DNA of 64,000 nucleotides, taken from contig NZ_JAKRET010000001.1 of the NCBI RefSeq assembly GCF_022664395.1, positions 310,001 through 374,000 of the forward strand. Reading direction: 5' to 3'. Below are positions 47,958-57,304 of this stretch, one piece after another. The number at the start of each line of letters is the position of its first letter. Within the stretch, counting starts at the first letter, position 1. Below the pieces are notes generated by a model. The model was not told where the DNA came from and searched no databases. It saw only the letters and a program-made list of their open reading frames with translations. A program made the position numbers and the translations under genes. The DNA comes from Sphingomonas lacusdianchii. GTDB taxonomy: Bacteria > Pseudomonadota > Alphaproteobacteria > Sphingomonadales > Sphingomonadaceae.

Positions 47958-49763
47958 ATGACCCTATCGCCCCAGTTCCTCGACGAGTTGCGCACCCGCA
48001 CGACGCTGTCGGCGCTGGTCGGCAAATCGGTGAAGCTTCAGCGCTCGGGCAACGAACATAAGGCGTGCTGCCCGTTCCATACCGAGAAGACGCCGAGCTT
48101 CTGGGTCAATGACGACAAGGGCTTCTACCATTGTTTCGGCTGCGGTGCGCATGGCGATGCGATCCGCTGGATGACCGATCAGCGCGGCCTGCCCTTCATC
48201 GACGCGGTGAAGGAACTGGCCGCCGCCGCCGGCATGGAAATGCCGGCGCAGGACGCGCGTTCGGCGCGTCAGGCGGAGCGGGCCAAGGGCCTGCACGAGC
48301 TGATGGCCGATGCGCAGACATGGTTTGCGGACCGGCTGGGCGACGAGGGCGGCATCGCCCGCGACGCGCTCGCCAAGCGCGGGATCAAGCCCGAAACGGC
48401 GCGCGCCTTCGGCATGGGCTTTGCCCCCGATGCGCGCGGCCGGTTGAAGGCGGCGCTCGCGTCGTACGGCGATCCAATGCTGGTCGAATCGGGGATGCTG
48501 ATCTCGGTCGAGGGCAAGGAGCCGTATGACCGGTTCCGCGGCCGGCTGATGATCCCGATCCGTGACGCGCGCGGACGTACGATCGCGTTCGGCGGACGCA
48601 TTCTTGGCGATGGCGAGCCGAAATATCTGAACTCGCCCGAAACGCCGCTCTTCGACAAGGGGCGCACCCTCTACAATATCGACCGGGCACAGGCCGCCGC
48701 GCGCAAGGCGAAGCGGGTGATCGCGGTCGAGGGCTATATGGACGTCATCGCGTTGGCGCAGGCCGGCTTCGATGAAGTCGTCGCCCCGCTCGGCACCGCG
48801 CTGACCGAACATCAACTTGAACGGCTGTGGCGCATGGCCGACTGTCCGATCCTGTGTTTCGACGGTGACGCGGCCGGGATCAAGGCCGCTCGACGCGCCG
48901 CGGAACGCGCGCTACCGCTGCTGCAACCGGGCAAGAGCATTTCGATCGTCACCATCCCCGACGGCATGGACCCCGACGATCTGGTCCGTGCCGAAGGGCC
49001 GCAGGCATTCGAAGACCTGCTCGCCCGCCGCGAATCGCTGTCCGACTTCCTGTGGCGGCTGGAGTTGGCGACCCTGCCGCCCGGTGCCGGCCCCGACGAG
49101 CGTGCGGCGTTCGAGCATGAGCTGGCGCGCCTTGCCGGTACCATCACCCATGAAGGCATTCGCCGCGAATATTTCCGCACCTTCAAGGACCAGTTCTTCG
49201 CGCTGTTCGGGGCGAAGGACCGCCGACTGCGCATCGTCGCCAACGACATGGCAGCAGCAGCGGACGTCAAGGAAGTCGATCTGGTCTTCGCCTTCCAGCG
49301 CGCGGTATTGATGGGACTGATGCAGCATGTCGACGTGCTGACCCGCCACTGCGAACTGATCGCGCAACTGCCGATCAAGAACCAGCAATTGCAACGCTGG
49401 CGCAACCACCTGATCGATCTTGCCATCTACCGCAACGACCTGAGCGAAAGCCTGTTGACCGACACGATCGCGAGCGACCGGCAGCTGGTCGACATGGCGC
49501 GACGCAACAAGGAAACCGACCTTGCCTTCAGCTTCTGGCTGCGCGAGGCCGATCGCGACACGGCCGAGACCGACCTGCTCCGCGTGATCCAGATTCTGGT
49601 CGACGAACAGGCGTGCCGCCGCGCCGAGAATGCCGCCGCCGAACGCTGTCGGCAGGATACGACCGAGCGGACCTTCGCCGACTATCAGCAGGCCCGGTCG
49701 AACCATGCCGCCGTGCAGGCGCGCATCCGCAGCTGGATGGAGGAACTGGACGAGGCGGCTTGA
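47958..49763 (+). CDS. dnaG: DNA primase
   Basis: 601 residues. The N-terminal zinc-binding domain is CCPFHTEKTPSFWVNDDKGFYHCFGCGAHGDAIRW (CHC2). The TOPRIM catalytic core follows: VIAVEGYMDVIALAQAGFDEVVAPLGTALTEHQ and CFDGDAAGIKAARRAAERALP. The C-terminal part holds the helicase-interaction region. It makes RNA primers at the replication fork. 165 bp upstream of rpoD; no terminator was seen between. Confidence 0.96.
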   Translation: MTLSPQFLDELRTRTTLSALVGKSVKLQRSGNEHKACCPFHTEKTPSFWVNDDKGFYHCFGCGAHGDAIRWMTDQRGLPFIDAVKELAAAAGMEMPAQDARSARQAERAKGLHELMADAQTWFADRLGDEGGIARDALAKRGIKPETARAFGMGFAPDARGRLKAALASYGDPMLVESGMLISVEGKEPYDRFRGRLMIPIRDARGRTIAFGGRILGDGEPKYLNSPETPLFDKGRTLYNIDRAQAAARKAKRVIAVEGYMDVIALAQAGFDEVVAPLGTALTEHQLERLWRMADCPILCFDGDAAGIKAARRAAERALPLLQPGKSISIVTIPDGMDPDDLVRAEGPQAFEDLLARRESLSDFLWRLELATLPPGAGPDERAAFEHELARLAGTITHEGIRREYFRTFKDQFFALFGAKDRRLRIVANDMAAAADVKEVDLVFAFQRAVLMGLMQHVDVLTRHCELIAQLPIKNQQLQRWRNHLIDLAIYRNDLSESLLTDTIASDRQLVDMARRNKETDLAFSFWLREADRDTAETDLLRVIQILVDEQACRRAENAAAERCRQDTTERTFADYQQARSNHAAVQARIRSWMEELDEAA

Positions 49764-49928
49764 TCCCCCCGCCCGTCTTTCCCATATCGCCGTCGTAGAA
49801 TTGCCGGAAATCCGCGACCGGATCCCCCGAATGCACGCTCTTGGCTTGCAAATCCGGCGGTGTCGGACGAAGACGACCGGTAAAATAGCGCGAGGCGAAC
49901 GCGCTGCATATATTTCTGAGGGTTATTG

Positions 49929-51968
49929 ATGGCCAAGGCGAATGGTGGCGGCGACGACACGATCGATACCGGCGACGCGCCGCTGATCGACCTGAACGAA
50001 GGATCGATCAAGAAGCTGGTCGCGCGTGCCAAGAAGCGCGGCTACATCACCGTCGACCAGTTGAACGAAATGCTGCCGCAGGATCAGATGACCTCGGAGC
50101 AGATCGAGGACATCATGTCGGCGCTGAACGACATGGGCGTCAACGTCGTCGAGAATGAGGACGCGGGCGAGGACGGCGAGAGCGAGGAACGCGCCAAGCA
50201 GGACGAGGAAGGCGACGACGAAGCGTCGACCGATCAGGACGATGCGTCCGCCGCGTTCGAACCGGTCAAGAAGAAGGAAACCGTCGACCGGACCGACGAT
50301 CCGGTCCGCATGTACCTGCGCGAAATGGGCGCGGTCGAACTGCTCAGCCGCGAGGGCGAAATCGCCATCGCCAAGCGGATTGAGGCCGGTCGCGACACGA
50401 TGATCTTCGGCCTGTGCGAATCGCCGATCACCTTCAACGCGATCATCGGCTGGTCGACCGCGCTCAACGAAGGCACGATGCAGCTGCGCGAGATCCTCGA
50501 TCTCGATGCGATGCTGTCGAAGGATCCCGCGCCGGAATCGCTGTCCGACGACGAGGACGCCGACGACAATGGCGAAATCTCGTCGAAGAACGCCGGCCCC
50601 AGCTTCAAGGAAGAAGAGGAGCCCGAGGAAGCGTCGGCCGACGAGGACGAGGACGGCGAACGCCGTGCGCCGCGTCCGAGCGACGACGATGACGAGGACA
50701 ACACCCTCAGCCTCGCGCAGATGGAGGAACAGCTCAAGCCACAGGCGTTGGAGAAGTTCGCCAACATCACCGCCATCTTCAAGAAATTCTCGAAGATGCA
50801 GTCGCAGCGCTTGGACGCGATGGCGACCGGCGACGGCCTGTCGGGTGCGGAGGAACGCAAATATCAGAAGCTGCGCGAGGAACTGACCGCCGAGGTTGAG
50901 AGCGTCCAGTTCCACCAGGCGAAGATCGAATATCTCGTCGACCAGCTCTATGCCTATAACCGGCGCCTGACCGCGCTTGGCGGACAGATGCTGCGGCTGG
51001 CCGAGCGTCACAAGGTGCCGCGCAAGGCGTTCCTCGACAGCTATGTCGATCACGAGCTCGACGAACAGTGGCTGACCTCGGTCGCGACGATCGACAAGAA
51101 GTGGAAGGCGTTCGCCGACAACGAAGGCGGCGCCGTAGACCGCATCCGCACCGAAATCGCCGAGATCGCGCAGCAGACCGGCATGGCGCTCAGCGAATTC
51201 CGCCGCATCGTCAACATGGTGCAGAAGGGCGAGCGCGAGGCGCGCATCGCCAAGAAGGAAATGGTCGAGGCGAACCTGCGCCTCGTCATTTCCATCGCCA
51301 AAAAATACACCAATCGCGGGCTGCAATTCCTCGACCTGATCCAGGAGGGGAATATCGGGCTGATGAAGGCGGTCGATAAGTTCGAATATCGTCGCGGCTA
51401 CAAGTTCAGCACCTATGCGACCTGGTGGATCCGGCAGGCGATCACCCGCTCGATCGCCGATCAGGCGCGGACGATCCGCATCCCGGTCCATATGATCGAG
51501 ACGATCAACAAGCTGGTCCGCACCAGCCGCCAGTTCCTGCACGAACAGGGCCGCGAGCCGACGCCGGAGGAAATGGCCGAACGGCTGTCGATGCCGCTCG
51601 AAAAGGTTCGCAAGGTGATGAAGATCGCCAAGGAACCGATCAGCCTCGAAACGCCGATCGGTGACGAGGAGGATTCGCACCTTGGCGACTTCATCGAGGA
51701 CAAGAATGCGATCATCCCGGTCGATGCCGCGATCCAGGCGAATTTGAAGGAAACGGTCACCCGTGTCCTCGCCAGCCTGACACCGCGCGAGGAACGCGTG
51801 CTGCGCATGCGCTTCGGCATCGGTATGAACACCGATCACACGCTCGAAGAGGTCGGGCAGCAGTTCAGCGTGACCCGCGAACGCATCCGCCAAATCGAGG
51901 CGAAGGCGCTGCGCAAGCTGAAGCATCCGAGCCGCAGTCGGAAGATGCGCTCTTTCCTCGACCAGTAA
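49929..51968 (+). CDS. rpoD: RNA polymerase sigma-70 factor (housekeeping)
   Basis: 679 residues from an ATG preceded by GAGGG. Region 1.1 is near residues 15-70, an acidic non-conserved region (about 75-260, runs of Glu/Asp) follows [23 protein letters not shown] (region 1.2). Regions 2-4 are complete: [42 protein letters not shown], and the -35-recognising [27 protein letters not shown]. It directs most transcription. A terminator follows at 51975-52012. Confidence 0.97.
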   Translation: MAKANGGGDDTIDTGDAPLIDLNEGSIKKLVARAKKRGYITVDQLNEMLPQDQMTSEQIEDIMSALNDMGVNVVENEDAGEDGESEERAKQDEEGDDEASTDQDDASAAFEPVKKKETVDRTDDPVRMYLREMGAVELLSREGEIAIAKRIEAGRDTMIFGLCESPITFNAIIGWSTALNEGTMQLREILDLDAMLSKDPAPESLSDDEDADDNGEISSKNAGPSFKEEEEPEEASADEDEDGERRAPRPSDDDDEDNTLSLAQMEEQLKPQALEKFANITAIFKKFSKMQSQRLDAMATGDGLSGAEERKYQKLREELTAEVESVQFHQAKIEYLVDQLYAYNRRLTALGGQMLRLAERHKVPRKAFLDSYVDHELDEQWLTSVATIDKKWKAFADNEGGAVDRIRTEIAEIAQQTGMALSEFRRIVNMVQKGEREARIAKKEMVEANLRLVISIAKKYTNRGLQFLDLIQEGNIGLMKAVDKFEYRRGYKFSTYATWWIRQAITRSIADQARTIRIPVHMIETINKLVRTSRQFLHEQGREPTPEEMAERLSMPLEKVRKVMKIAKEPISLETPIGDEEDSHLGDFIEDKNAIIPVDAAIQANLKETVTRVLASLTPREERVLRMRFGIGMNTDHTLEEVGQQFSVTRERIRQIEAKALRKLKHPSRSRKMRSFLDQ

Positions 51969-51974
51969 CCGACC

Positions 51975-52012
51975 CGCCCCGGCCCTTGCAGAAGCGCCGG
52001 GGCGTTTCGTTT
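51975..52012 (+). terminator. Rho-independent terminator of rpoD
   Basis: A 9-bp GC stem (CGCCCCGGC / GCCGGGGCG, 12-nt loop) followed by TTTCGTTT, 7 bp after the rpoD stop. Confidence 0.8.
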
Positions 52013-52156
52013 CGGCGTCAGACCGAAGCGCATATCCCCGCGTTAAGCGCGGTTAAAGCGCTGGAAACCTTGTTCCTACGCGCTTGGGTTATCTCTTGCA
52101 GGCATACCATCTGTCGACCGGGGGATCGCCCGCCCGGACGGAATTGGGAGCCATTG

Positions 52157-52816
52157 GTGACAGTTGCGATAGCGAACGACACGAATGATTGGGGCGTCGC
52201 CGACCGGCTGGTGCAGATCGTTCATGCCGACGGAAGCGGCACCCATGCCACGCCCGAACGGTTGTCGCGCGGCGGCGTGCCGATCCGCGATGTCGCCGAT
52301 GCGCTGCACCAGCTCTGCACGCTGCACGGACGCCATCCAGGCGTCGTCGATCTGGCGACCAGCGCCACCAGCAACGCCGCGGCCGACGACTGGTTGGCGC
52401 ATGCCGGCGCTGCCTTTGTCGAGGAACGCGCCTATCTGATCCGGGTCGCCGCCGCCGCCGGACCGCCGCCGGGAACCCCCGGACAGGCCGCGGCGGAAGC
52501 CGCCCTTGCCACCCAGCGTAACGCGATCGATCAGTTGTCGCGCTCGATCCGCCCCGGTTGCGCGCTGGGCGCCGCGATCGCGGTCACGCTCGACTGGCCG
52601 GTCATCCGTCGTACGCTCGATGCGGCGGCCGACCGGATGGGAATCGACATCATCCCCTGCACCCTGCCCTCGCCCGCCGACACCCGCCAGTTGATCGAAG
52701 CGGTCGCCGTCAACGCGGCGGTGGAGCGGGCGATGACCTTCGGCATCCAGCAGTTGGTCGCCCAGCATCGCGGCCTATGGGATCTGGTCGCCGCGCGCGC
52801 CGAAAGCCGCGGCTAG
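52157..52816 (+). CDS. Conserved hypothetical protein (possibly DUF6975)
   Basis: 219 residues from a GTG with GGGAG 6 nt before it. No signal peptide or membrane helix. Helical, with segments IRDVADALHQLCTLHGRHPGVVDLA, ADDWLAHAGAAFVEERAYLI and AAIAVTLDWPVIRRTLDAAADRMG. It resembles sphingomonad proteins without known function; the DUF6975 name is from memory and should be treated as tentative. It stands between rpoD and the MoxR-ATPase gene. Confidence 0.72.
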   Translation: MTVAIANDTNDWGVADRLVQIVHADGSGTHATPERLSRGGVPIRDVADALHQLCTLHGRHPGVVDLATSATSNAAADDWLAHAGAAFVEERAYLIRVAAAAGPPPGTPGQAAAEAALATQRNAIDQLSRSIRPGCALGAAIAVTLDWPVIRRTLDAAADRMGIDIIPCTLPSPADTRQLIEAVAVNAAVERAMTFGIQQLVAQHRGLWDLVAARAESRG

Positions 52817-52848
52817 CGTCGAGCGCCATCTGCCCGTATCGCTCGACC

Positions 52849-53712
52849 ATGGGCGAGAAACAGGCGATGCGGTTCGAAGGAACCGGCAATTATGTGGCGA
52901 CCGACGACCTGAAGGTGGCGGTCGACGCGGCGGTGACGCTGCGCAGGCCGTTGCTGGTGAAGGGCGAACCTGGCACCGGCAAGACCGTACTGGCGCAGGA
53001 GATCGCACGGGCGATCGGCGCCCCGCTGATCGAATGGAACGTCAAGTCGACGACCCGTGCGCAACAGGGCCTGTACGAATATGACGCGGTGGCGCGGCTG
53101 CGCGACGGACAGCTCGGCGATCCTCGTGTCCACGATATTGCCAACTATATCCGTCGCGGCAAATTGTGGGAGGCGTTCGTCAGCCCGACCCTGCCCGTGC
53201 TGCTGATCGACGAGGTCGACAAGGCCGATATCGAATTCCCGAACGACCTGCTGCACGAACTCGATCGCATGGCGTTCGACGTCTACGAAACCGGCGAGCG
53301 CGTGACCGCGCGCGAACGGCCGATCGTCGTCATCACGTCGAACAACGAAAAAGAACTGTCCGACGCGTTCCTGCGCCGCTGCTTCTTCCACTATATCCGT
53401 TTCCCCGACCGTGCGACGATGCAGGCGATCATCGACGTGCATTTTCCGGGCATCCAGACGCTGCTGGTCAATCGCGCGCTCGACCTGTTCTTCGCGGTGC
53501 GCGACACGCCGGGGCTGAAGAAGAAACCGTCGACCAGCGAGCTGCTCGACTGGCTGAAGCTGCTCCTTCACGACGACATGCCGCTTGAGGTGCTGGCGTC
53601 ACACGACCCGGCCAAGGCGATCCCACCGCTGCACGGTGCACTGCTCAAGAACGAGCAGGATGTGATGCTGTTCGAACGGCTGGCCTTTCTCCACCGGCGC
53701 AAGGGCGGCTGA
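52849..53712 (+). CDS. MoxR-family AAA+ ATPase
   Basis: 287 residues (an in-frame ATG at 52867 is an alternative). Walker A is GEPGTGKTVLAQ (residues 39-50), Walker B LPVLLIDEVDKAD, sensor 1 VVITSNNEKELSDAFLRRC. MoxR ATPases act as chaperones that load metals or remodel partner complexes together with a VWA protein, here probably the CoxE-like gene at 55736. Two unrelated genes separate the pair in this genome. Confidence 0.92.
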   Translation: MGEKQAMRFEGTGNYVATDDLKVAVDAAVTLRRPLLVKGEPGTGKTVLAQEIARAIGAPLIEWNVKSTTRAQQGLYEYDAVARLRDGQLGDPRVHDIANYIRRGKLWEAFVSPTLPVLLIDEVDKADIEFPNDLLHELDRMAFDVYETGERVTARERPIVVITSNNEKELSDAFLRRCFFHYIRFPDRATMQAIIDVHFPGIQTLLVNRALDLFFAVRDTPGLKKKPSTSELLDWLKLLLHDDMPLEVLASHDPAKAIPPLHGALLKNEQDVMLFERLAFLHRRKGG

Positions 53713-53797
53713 TCGCAACCGGGGTTGCTTGCTGTCGACGATTTGTTAACCATGTTCGGCAATCACTTGGCGACCATCGTTCGGCAGGATCGTCATC

Positions 53798-54340
53798 ATG
53801 TTCGGTTCGCTTGTCCGGGGCATTTTGCTCCTTGCCTTTGCCGCCATCGTCAGCGTGCCGGTCGGCGCGCGCTCGTTGCTCGACTATGTCGGACAGTGCG
53901 TGCCCTTTGCCCGCGCGGCGTCGGGCGTCGAAATCTATGGCGACGCCTGGACATGGTGGGATCAGGCCGAGGGCCGCTATCCGCGCGGACATAAGCCGAA
54001 GGTCGGCGCTGTCCTCGCCTTCGCCCGGACCGATCGCCTCCCGCTTGGCCATGTCCTCGTCATTAGCCGCGTCGTCGAACCGCGCGTCGCCATGGTGACC
54101 CATGCCAACTGGTCGCGCATCAACGGCGTGCGCGGCGGGGTTGAGCAGGACGTGACCGTGTTCGACGTATCGGCCAAGGGCGACTGGACGAAAGTGAAGG
54201 TCTGGTATCGCGATACGCAGGGGCTGGGCGGGTCGGAATATCCGACGCATGGCTTCATCTACGGCCCCCGCCCCGCTGCTGAACTCAGCGGCAAGGCGCC
54301 AGATTATGTCGGGTCGCTGATCGACGCCTACGCGCGTTGA
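53798..54340 (+). CDS. CHAP-domain cell-wall hydrolase, exported
   Basis: 180 residues. Signal peptide residues 1-24 (GILLLAFAAIVSVPVGARS). CHAP catalytic Cys in GQCVPFARAASGVEIYGDA, and His in LPLGHVLVISRVV. CHAP enzymes are amidases or peptidases acting on peptidoglycan cross-bridges. The stop overlaps the GT-C gene's ATG (TGATG), so the two are coupled. The role in this cluster is unclear. Confidence 0.87.
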   Translation: MFGSLVRGILLLAFAAIVSVPVGARSLLDYVGQCVPFARAASGVEIYGDAWTWWDQAEGRYPRGHKPKVGAVLAFARTDRLPLGHVLVISRVVEPRVAMVTHANWSRINGVRGGVEQDVTVFDVSAKGDWTKVKVWYRDTQGLGGSEYPTHGFIYGPRPAAELSGKAPDYVGSLIDAYAR

Positions 54341-55725
54341 TGCCCCCGCCGTCGCCGATGACGACGTGGCAACGGCGCGGTATCTCGACGACGATCGCGC
54401 TCATTACCCTTGCCGGACTGGCGCTGCGCATCCTTGCCGCACGCGGCGGCTTGTGGCTCGATGAAGCCTGGTCGGCGGTGGTCGCGCAGGATGTCGGGAC
54501 TCCGGCCGGGGTGTTCGTCCGCATCAACCACGACAATAACCACCATCTCAACAGCCTGTGGCTGCAATGGGTCGGCAGTACCGCCCCGCCGCTACTCCAG
54601 CGTGCGCTGTCGATCGTCACCGGCGCCGCGACGATCCCGATTGCCGCGGCGATCGCGTTGCGGCGGGGGCCGGCGGCGGCGATCCTCGCCGCCATCGCTT
54701 TTGCCATGTCGCCCTTTCTAGGGACACTGGGATCGGAGGCACGCGGCTATGCGCCGATGCTGCTCGCTTGGGTCGCCGCAATCGGCGTGGCCGACCGCTG
54801 GCTTGCCGATCCTGCCGCCTCGCCACCAGCGACCGCCATCGCCTTGGCCGCAGTGTTCGGATGCCTTTCGCAGGCGACCATGGTGTTCGGCCTGACCGCG
54901 CTCGGGATTTGGGTTGCGCTCGAACGATGGCGCTTGGCCGGCTTGCAGCGCGCGATGCAGGCGACGTTGCGCCTGTTCGTGCCGGCCGCGACTCTTGTCC
55001 TGTTGCTGATCGCCATCGCCTGGACGGCGGCAGCGACCAGTCGGGCCGGGTTTCAGTTCGGCGCACGCGAACCGCATGACGCGGCGAAGTGGCTGCTCGC
55101 GCTCGAACAATTATGGACATGGAGCGTCGGGTTCTGGGTCATCGCCCCGCTGGTCGTCCTTTCCGCATGGAAGGCTCGCGATCGCTTGATCAGCCTCGTC
55201 CTGTTGAGTGCGGTCGGGTTGCCCTTGGCGGTGGCCCTTCTCGCTCTGCCCAACAGCGGCGCCGCCCGTTATTACATCATCGCCGTCCCGCCGTTGCTGC
55301 TGATGGCGTCGACGACCCTGCCCGCGCTCTGGACCGGGCGACGGCGCTGGCGTCTCCCGGTCCTGGTCGTCGGCGCCGTTTTTTGCTGGAAGGCGATCGA
55401 CCGGGATATGGCGCTCGTCGGAAATCTGCGCGGGGACCCTTCGCGTGCGATCCGGACGCTGGTCGCGGTCGCGCCCGATGGTGCCGCCGTTTCGGTCGCG
55501 CTGTCGCGCTCGACAGCGATATTGAGAGCCGCCGCCCGGTCGGAGCGTTACCCGTTGACCATCGCCGACAGTCCCTGCGCACCGTTCCGCTTCATCGAAC
55601 GCGACGGCGACAACCCCTTTCCCGACCCCTTGGTCCGCTGCGGCCGACTCTATGCCGAGATCGCACGCGGCGACCCGACCGGCCTGTCGGGCAGCCACTG
55701 GCGCTTATACGCCCTGCCGCGCTAA
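54340..55725 (+). CDS. GT-C/ArnT-like membrane glycosyltransferase
   Basis: 461 residues with about ten predicted membrane helices. Near the N-terminus, GLWLDEAW is the acidic DE motif of GT39/ArnT-type polyprenyl-linked glycosyltransferases, followed by NHDNNHHLNSLW and the second loop motif LGSEARGYAPM. It would transfer a sugar from a polyprenyl carrier to a periplasmic acceptor. The starting ATG overlaps the CHAP stop; MTTWQRR at 54358 is another possible start. Acceptor unknown. Confidence 0.8.
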   Translation: MPPPSPMTTWQRRGISTTIALITLAGLALRILAARGGLWLDEAWSAVVAQDVGTPAGVFVRINHDNNHHLNSLWLQWVGSTAPPLLQRALSIVTGAATIPIAAAIALRRGPAAAILAAIAFAMSPFLGTLGSEARGYAPMLLAWVAAIGVADRWLADPAASPPATAIALAAVFGCLSQATMVFGLTALGIWVALERWRLAGLQRAMQATLRLFVPAATLVLLLIAIAWTAAATSRAGFQFGAREPHDAAKWLLALEQLWTWSVGFWVIAPLVVLSAWKARDRLISLVLLSAVGLPLAVALLALPNSGAARYYIIAVPPLLLMASTTLPALWTGRRRWRLPVLVVGAVFCWKAIDRDMALVGNLRGDPSRAIRTLVAVAPDGAAVSVALSRSTAILRAAARSERYPLTIADSPCAPFRFIERDGDNPFPDPLVRCGRLYAEIARGDPTGLSGSHWRLYALPR

Positions 55726-55735
55726 ACCCCGGTCC

Positions 55736-56914
55736 ATGTTCCATTCGTTCGTCGACGCGCTGCGCAGTGCAGGCATCACCGTCAGTATCCGCGAGCATCT
55801 GGTGCTGCTCGACGCGATCGAACGCGGCGTGATCGACCCGAACCTCGATAGCTTCTACCACCTCGCCCGCGCGACCTTCGTCAAGGATGAGGGATTGGTC
55901 GACCGGTTCGACCGCGTGTTCGGACAGGTCTTCGCCGGCATCCAGGATACAGGCGGCGTCGATCCCGTCGTCCTGCCCGACGAATGGCTTCGGCGTGTCG
56001 CAGAGCGATATCTGTCGCCCGAGGACAGGGCGAAAATCACCCCGACCGGGGACTGGGACGCGCTGATGGACCTGCTGCGCCAGCGGCTTGCCGAGCAGCA
56101 GGAACGCCATGAAGGCGGATCAAAATGGATCGGCACCGGCGGCACCAGCCCGTTCGGCCATGGCGGCTACAACCCGGAGGGCGTCCGTATCGGCGGCGAA
56201 AGCCGGCATCGTCGTGCGGTCAAGGTCTGGGAGCAGCGGGAATTTCGCAATCTAGACCATCAACGCGAACTCGGCACGCGCAACCTGAAGGTCGCGCTAC
56301 GCCGCTTGCGCCGCTTCGCTCGCGAAGGCGCCGCCGACGAACTCGATCTCGACGCGACGATCGCCGGAACGGCACGACGCGGCTTTCTCGACGTCGCGAT
56401 GCGGCCCGAGCGGCGCAATGCCGTCAAACTGCTGCTGTTCCTCGATGTCGGCGGGTCGATGGACCCGTTCGTTACACAGGTGGAAGAACTGTTCTCCGCC
56501 GCCACCGCGGAGTTCCGCCATCTCGACTTCTTCTACTTCCACAACTGCATTTACGAAGGCGTATGGCGCGACAATCGCCGCCGTTGGGCCGAACAGATTT
56601 CGACTGCCGAACTGTTGCGGACCTATGGTCCCGACTATCGGCTGGTGGTGGTCGGCGATGCCGCGATGAGCCCCTATGAGATCCTGCACCCCGGCGGATC
56701 GGTCGAGCACATGAATGCGGAGGCGGGTGCCGTCTGGCTGCAACGCCTGACCGCGCATTGGCGGTCGGCGGCATGGATCAATCCCGCGCCGCAGGACCAT
56801 TGGCAATGGTCGCATTCGACGCAGCTGGTCCGCGACCTGTTCGCCGACCGGATGTATCCGCTGACCCTTGACGGGTTGGATGCCGCCATGCGCGAATTAT
56901 CACGCCGGCGATAG
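55736..56914 (+). CDS. VWA-domain protein, CoxE-like
   Basis: 392 residues. The VWA fold contains LLLFLDVGGSMDPF, the CoxE-type MIDAS (DxGGS in place of DxSxS), then DFFYFHNCIYEGVW and RLVVVGDAAMSPYEI. Its usual genetic partner is a MoxR/CoxD AAA ATPase, and one lies 2 kb upstream (52849). The N-terminal helical region before the VWA is as in CoxE relatives. It is convergent with the Hpt-like gene (3 bp between stops). The target complex is unknown here because no CO dehydrogenase genes are present. Confidence 0.87.
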   Translation: MFHSFVDALRSAGITVSIREHLVLLDAIERGVIDPNLDSFYHLARATFVKDEGLVDRFDRVFGQVFAGIQDTGGVDPVVLPDEWLRRVAERYLSPEDRAKITPTGDWDALMDLLRQRLAEQQERHEGGSKWIGTGGTSPFGHGGYNPEGVRIGGESRHRRAVKVWEQREFRNLDHQRELGTRNLKVALRRLRRFAREGAADELDLDATIAGTARRGFLDVAMRPERRNAVKLLLFLDVGGSMDPFVTQVEELFSAATAEFRHLDFFYFHNCIYEGVWRDNRRRWAEQISTAELLRTYGPDYRLVVVGDAAMSPYEILHPGGSVEHMNAEAGAVWLQRLTAHWRSAAWINPAPQDHWQWSHSTQLVRDLFADRMYPLTLDGLDAAMRELSRRR

Positions 56915-56917
56915 CCT

Positions 56918-57208
56918 TCAGAGGTCGCCGATCGCCTCACGCAGCTTGGCGAGCACCACCGGATCGCCCGTCGGAGCCGACGCGGCTGCGGTGGACAGCG
57001 CCATAAGATCGACCGCGCCGAAGCTGGCAGCCAGCCCTTTCAGCCGGAACGCTGCCGCCTGCCAGCCTTCCGCATCTGCCGCCTCCAACATGCTGAGCGC
57101 CTTCTGGGCGCTGTCGACAAAGGCACGGCGAAGCTCGGCGATCAGTTGGGGTTCGTCGCCCAACGCCGCCGCCAGCGCCGCATCGATTGCTCCGGGATCA
57201 TAGACCAT
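56918..57208 (-). CDS. Hpt-like helical protein lacking the phosphoacceptor histidine
   Basis: 96 residues with the four-helix Hpt pattern: LIAELRRAFVDSAQKALSMLEAAD, then AAAFRLKGLAASFGAVDLMAL. In functional Hpt domains this helix reads H-x-L-K-G; here the His position is Phe54 (TTC). The Leu-Lys-Gly, Ala-Ala-Ser and surrounding residues are conserved, so the fold is likely intact while phosphotransfer by this residue is not possible. Start chosen at the ATG of MVYDPG; a TTG 21 bp upstream is an alternative. Confidence 0.7.
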   Translation of the reverse strand: MVYDPGAIDAALAAALGDEPQLIAELRRAFVDSAQKALSMLEAADAEGWQAAAFRLKGLAASFGAVDLMALSTAAASAPTGDPVVLAKLREAIGDL

Positions 57209-57304
57209 GGCCGCACGATACGCGGTCAAAGGTTAATAAAGCGTTGCCGGATGATCGTCCGACCGCTCTGTCGCTGGGGGAAGGTCCATGATAGACGATG
57301 GCGC

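Noticed and set aside
49923-51926. 667-residue frame antisense to rpoD
   Set aside because: A shadow of rpoD codon usage with Leu/Arg/Asp/Phe repeats and no motif.
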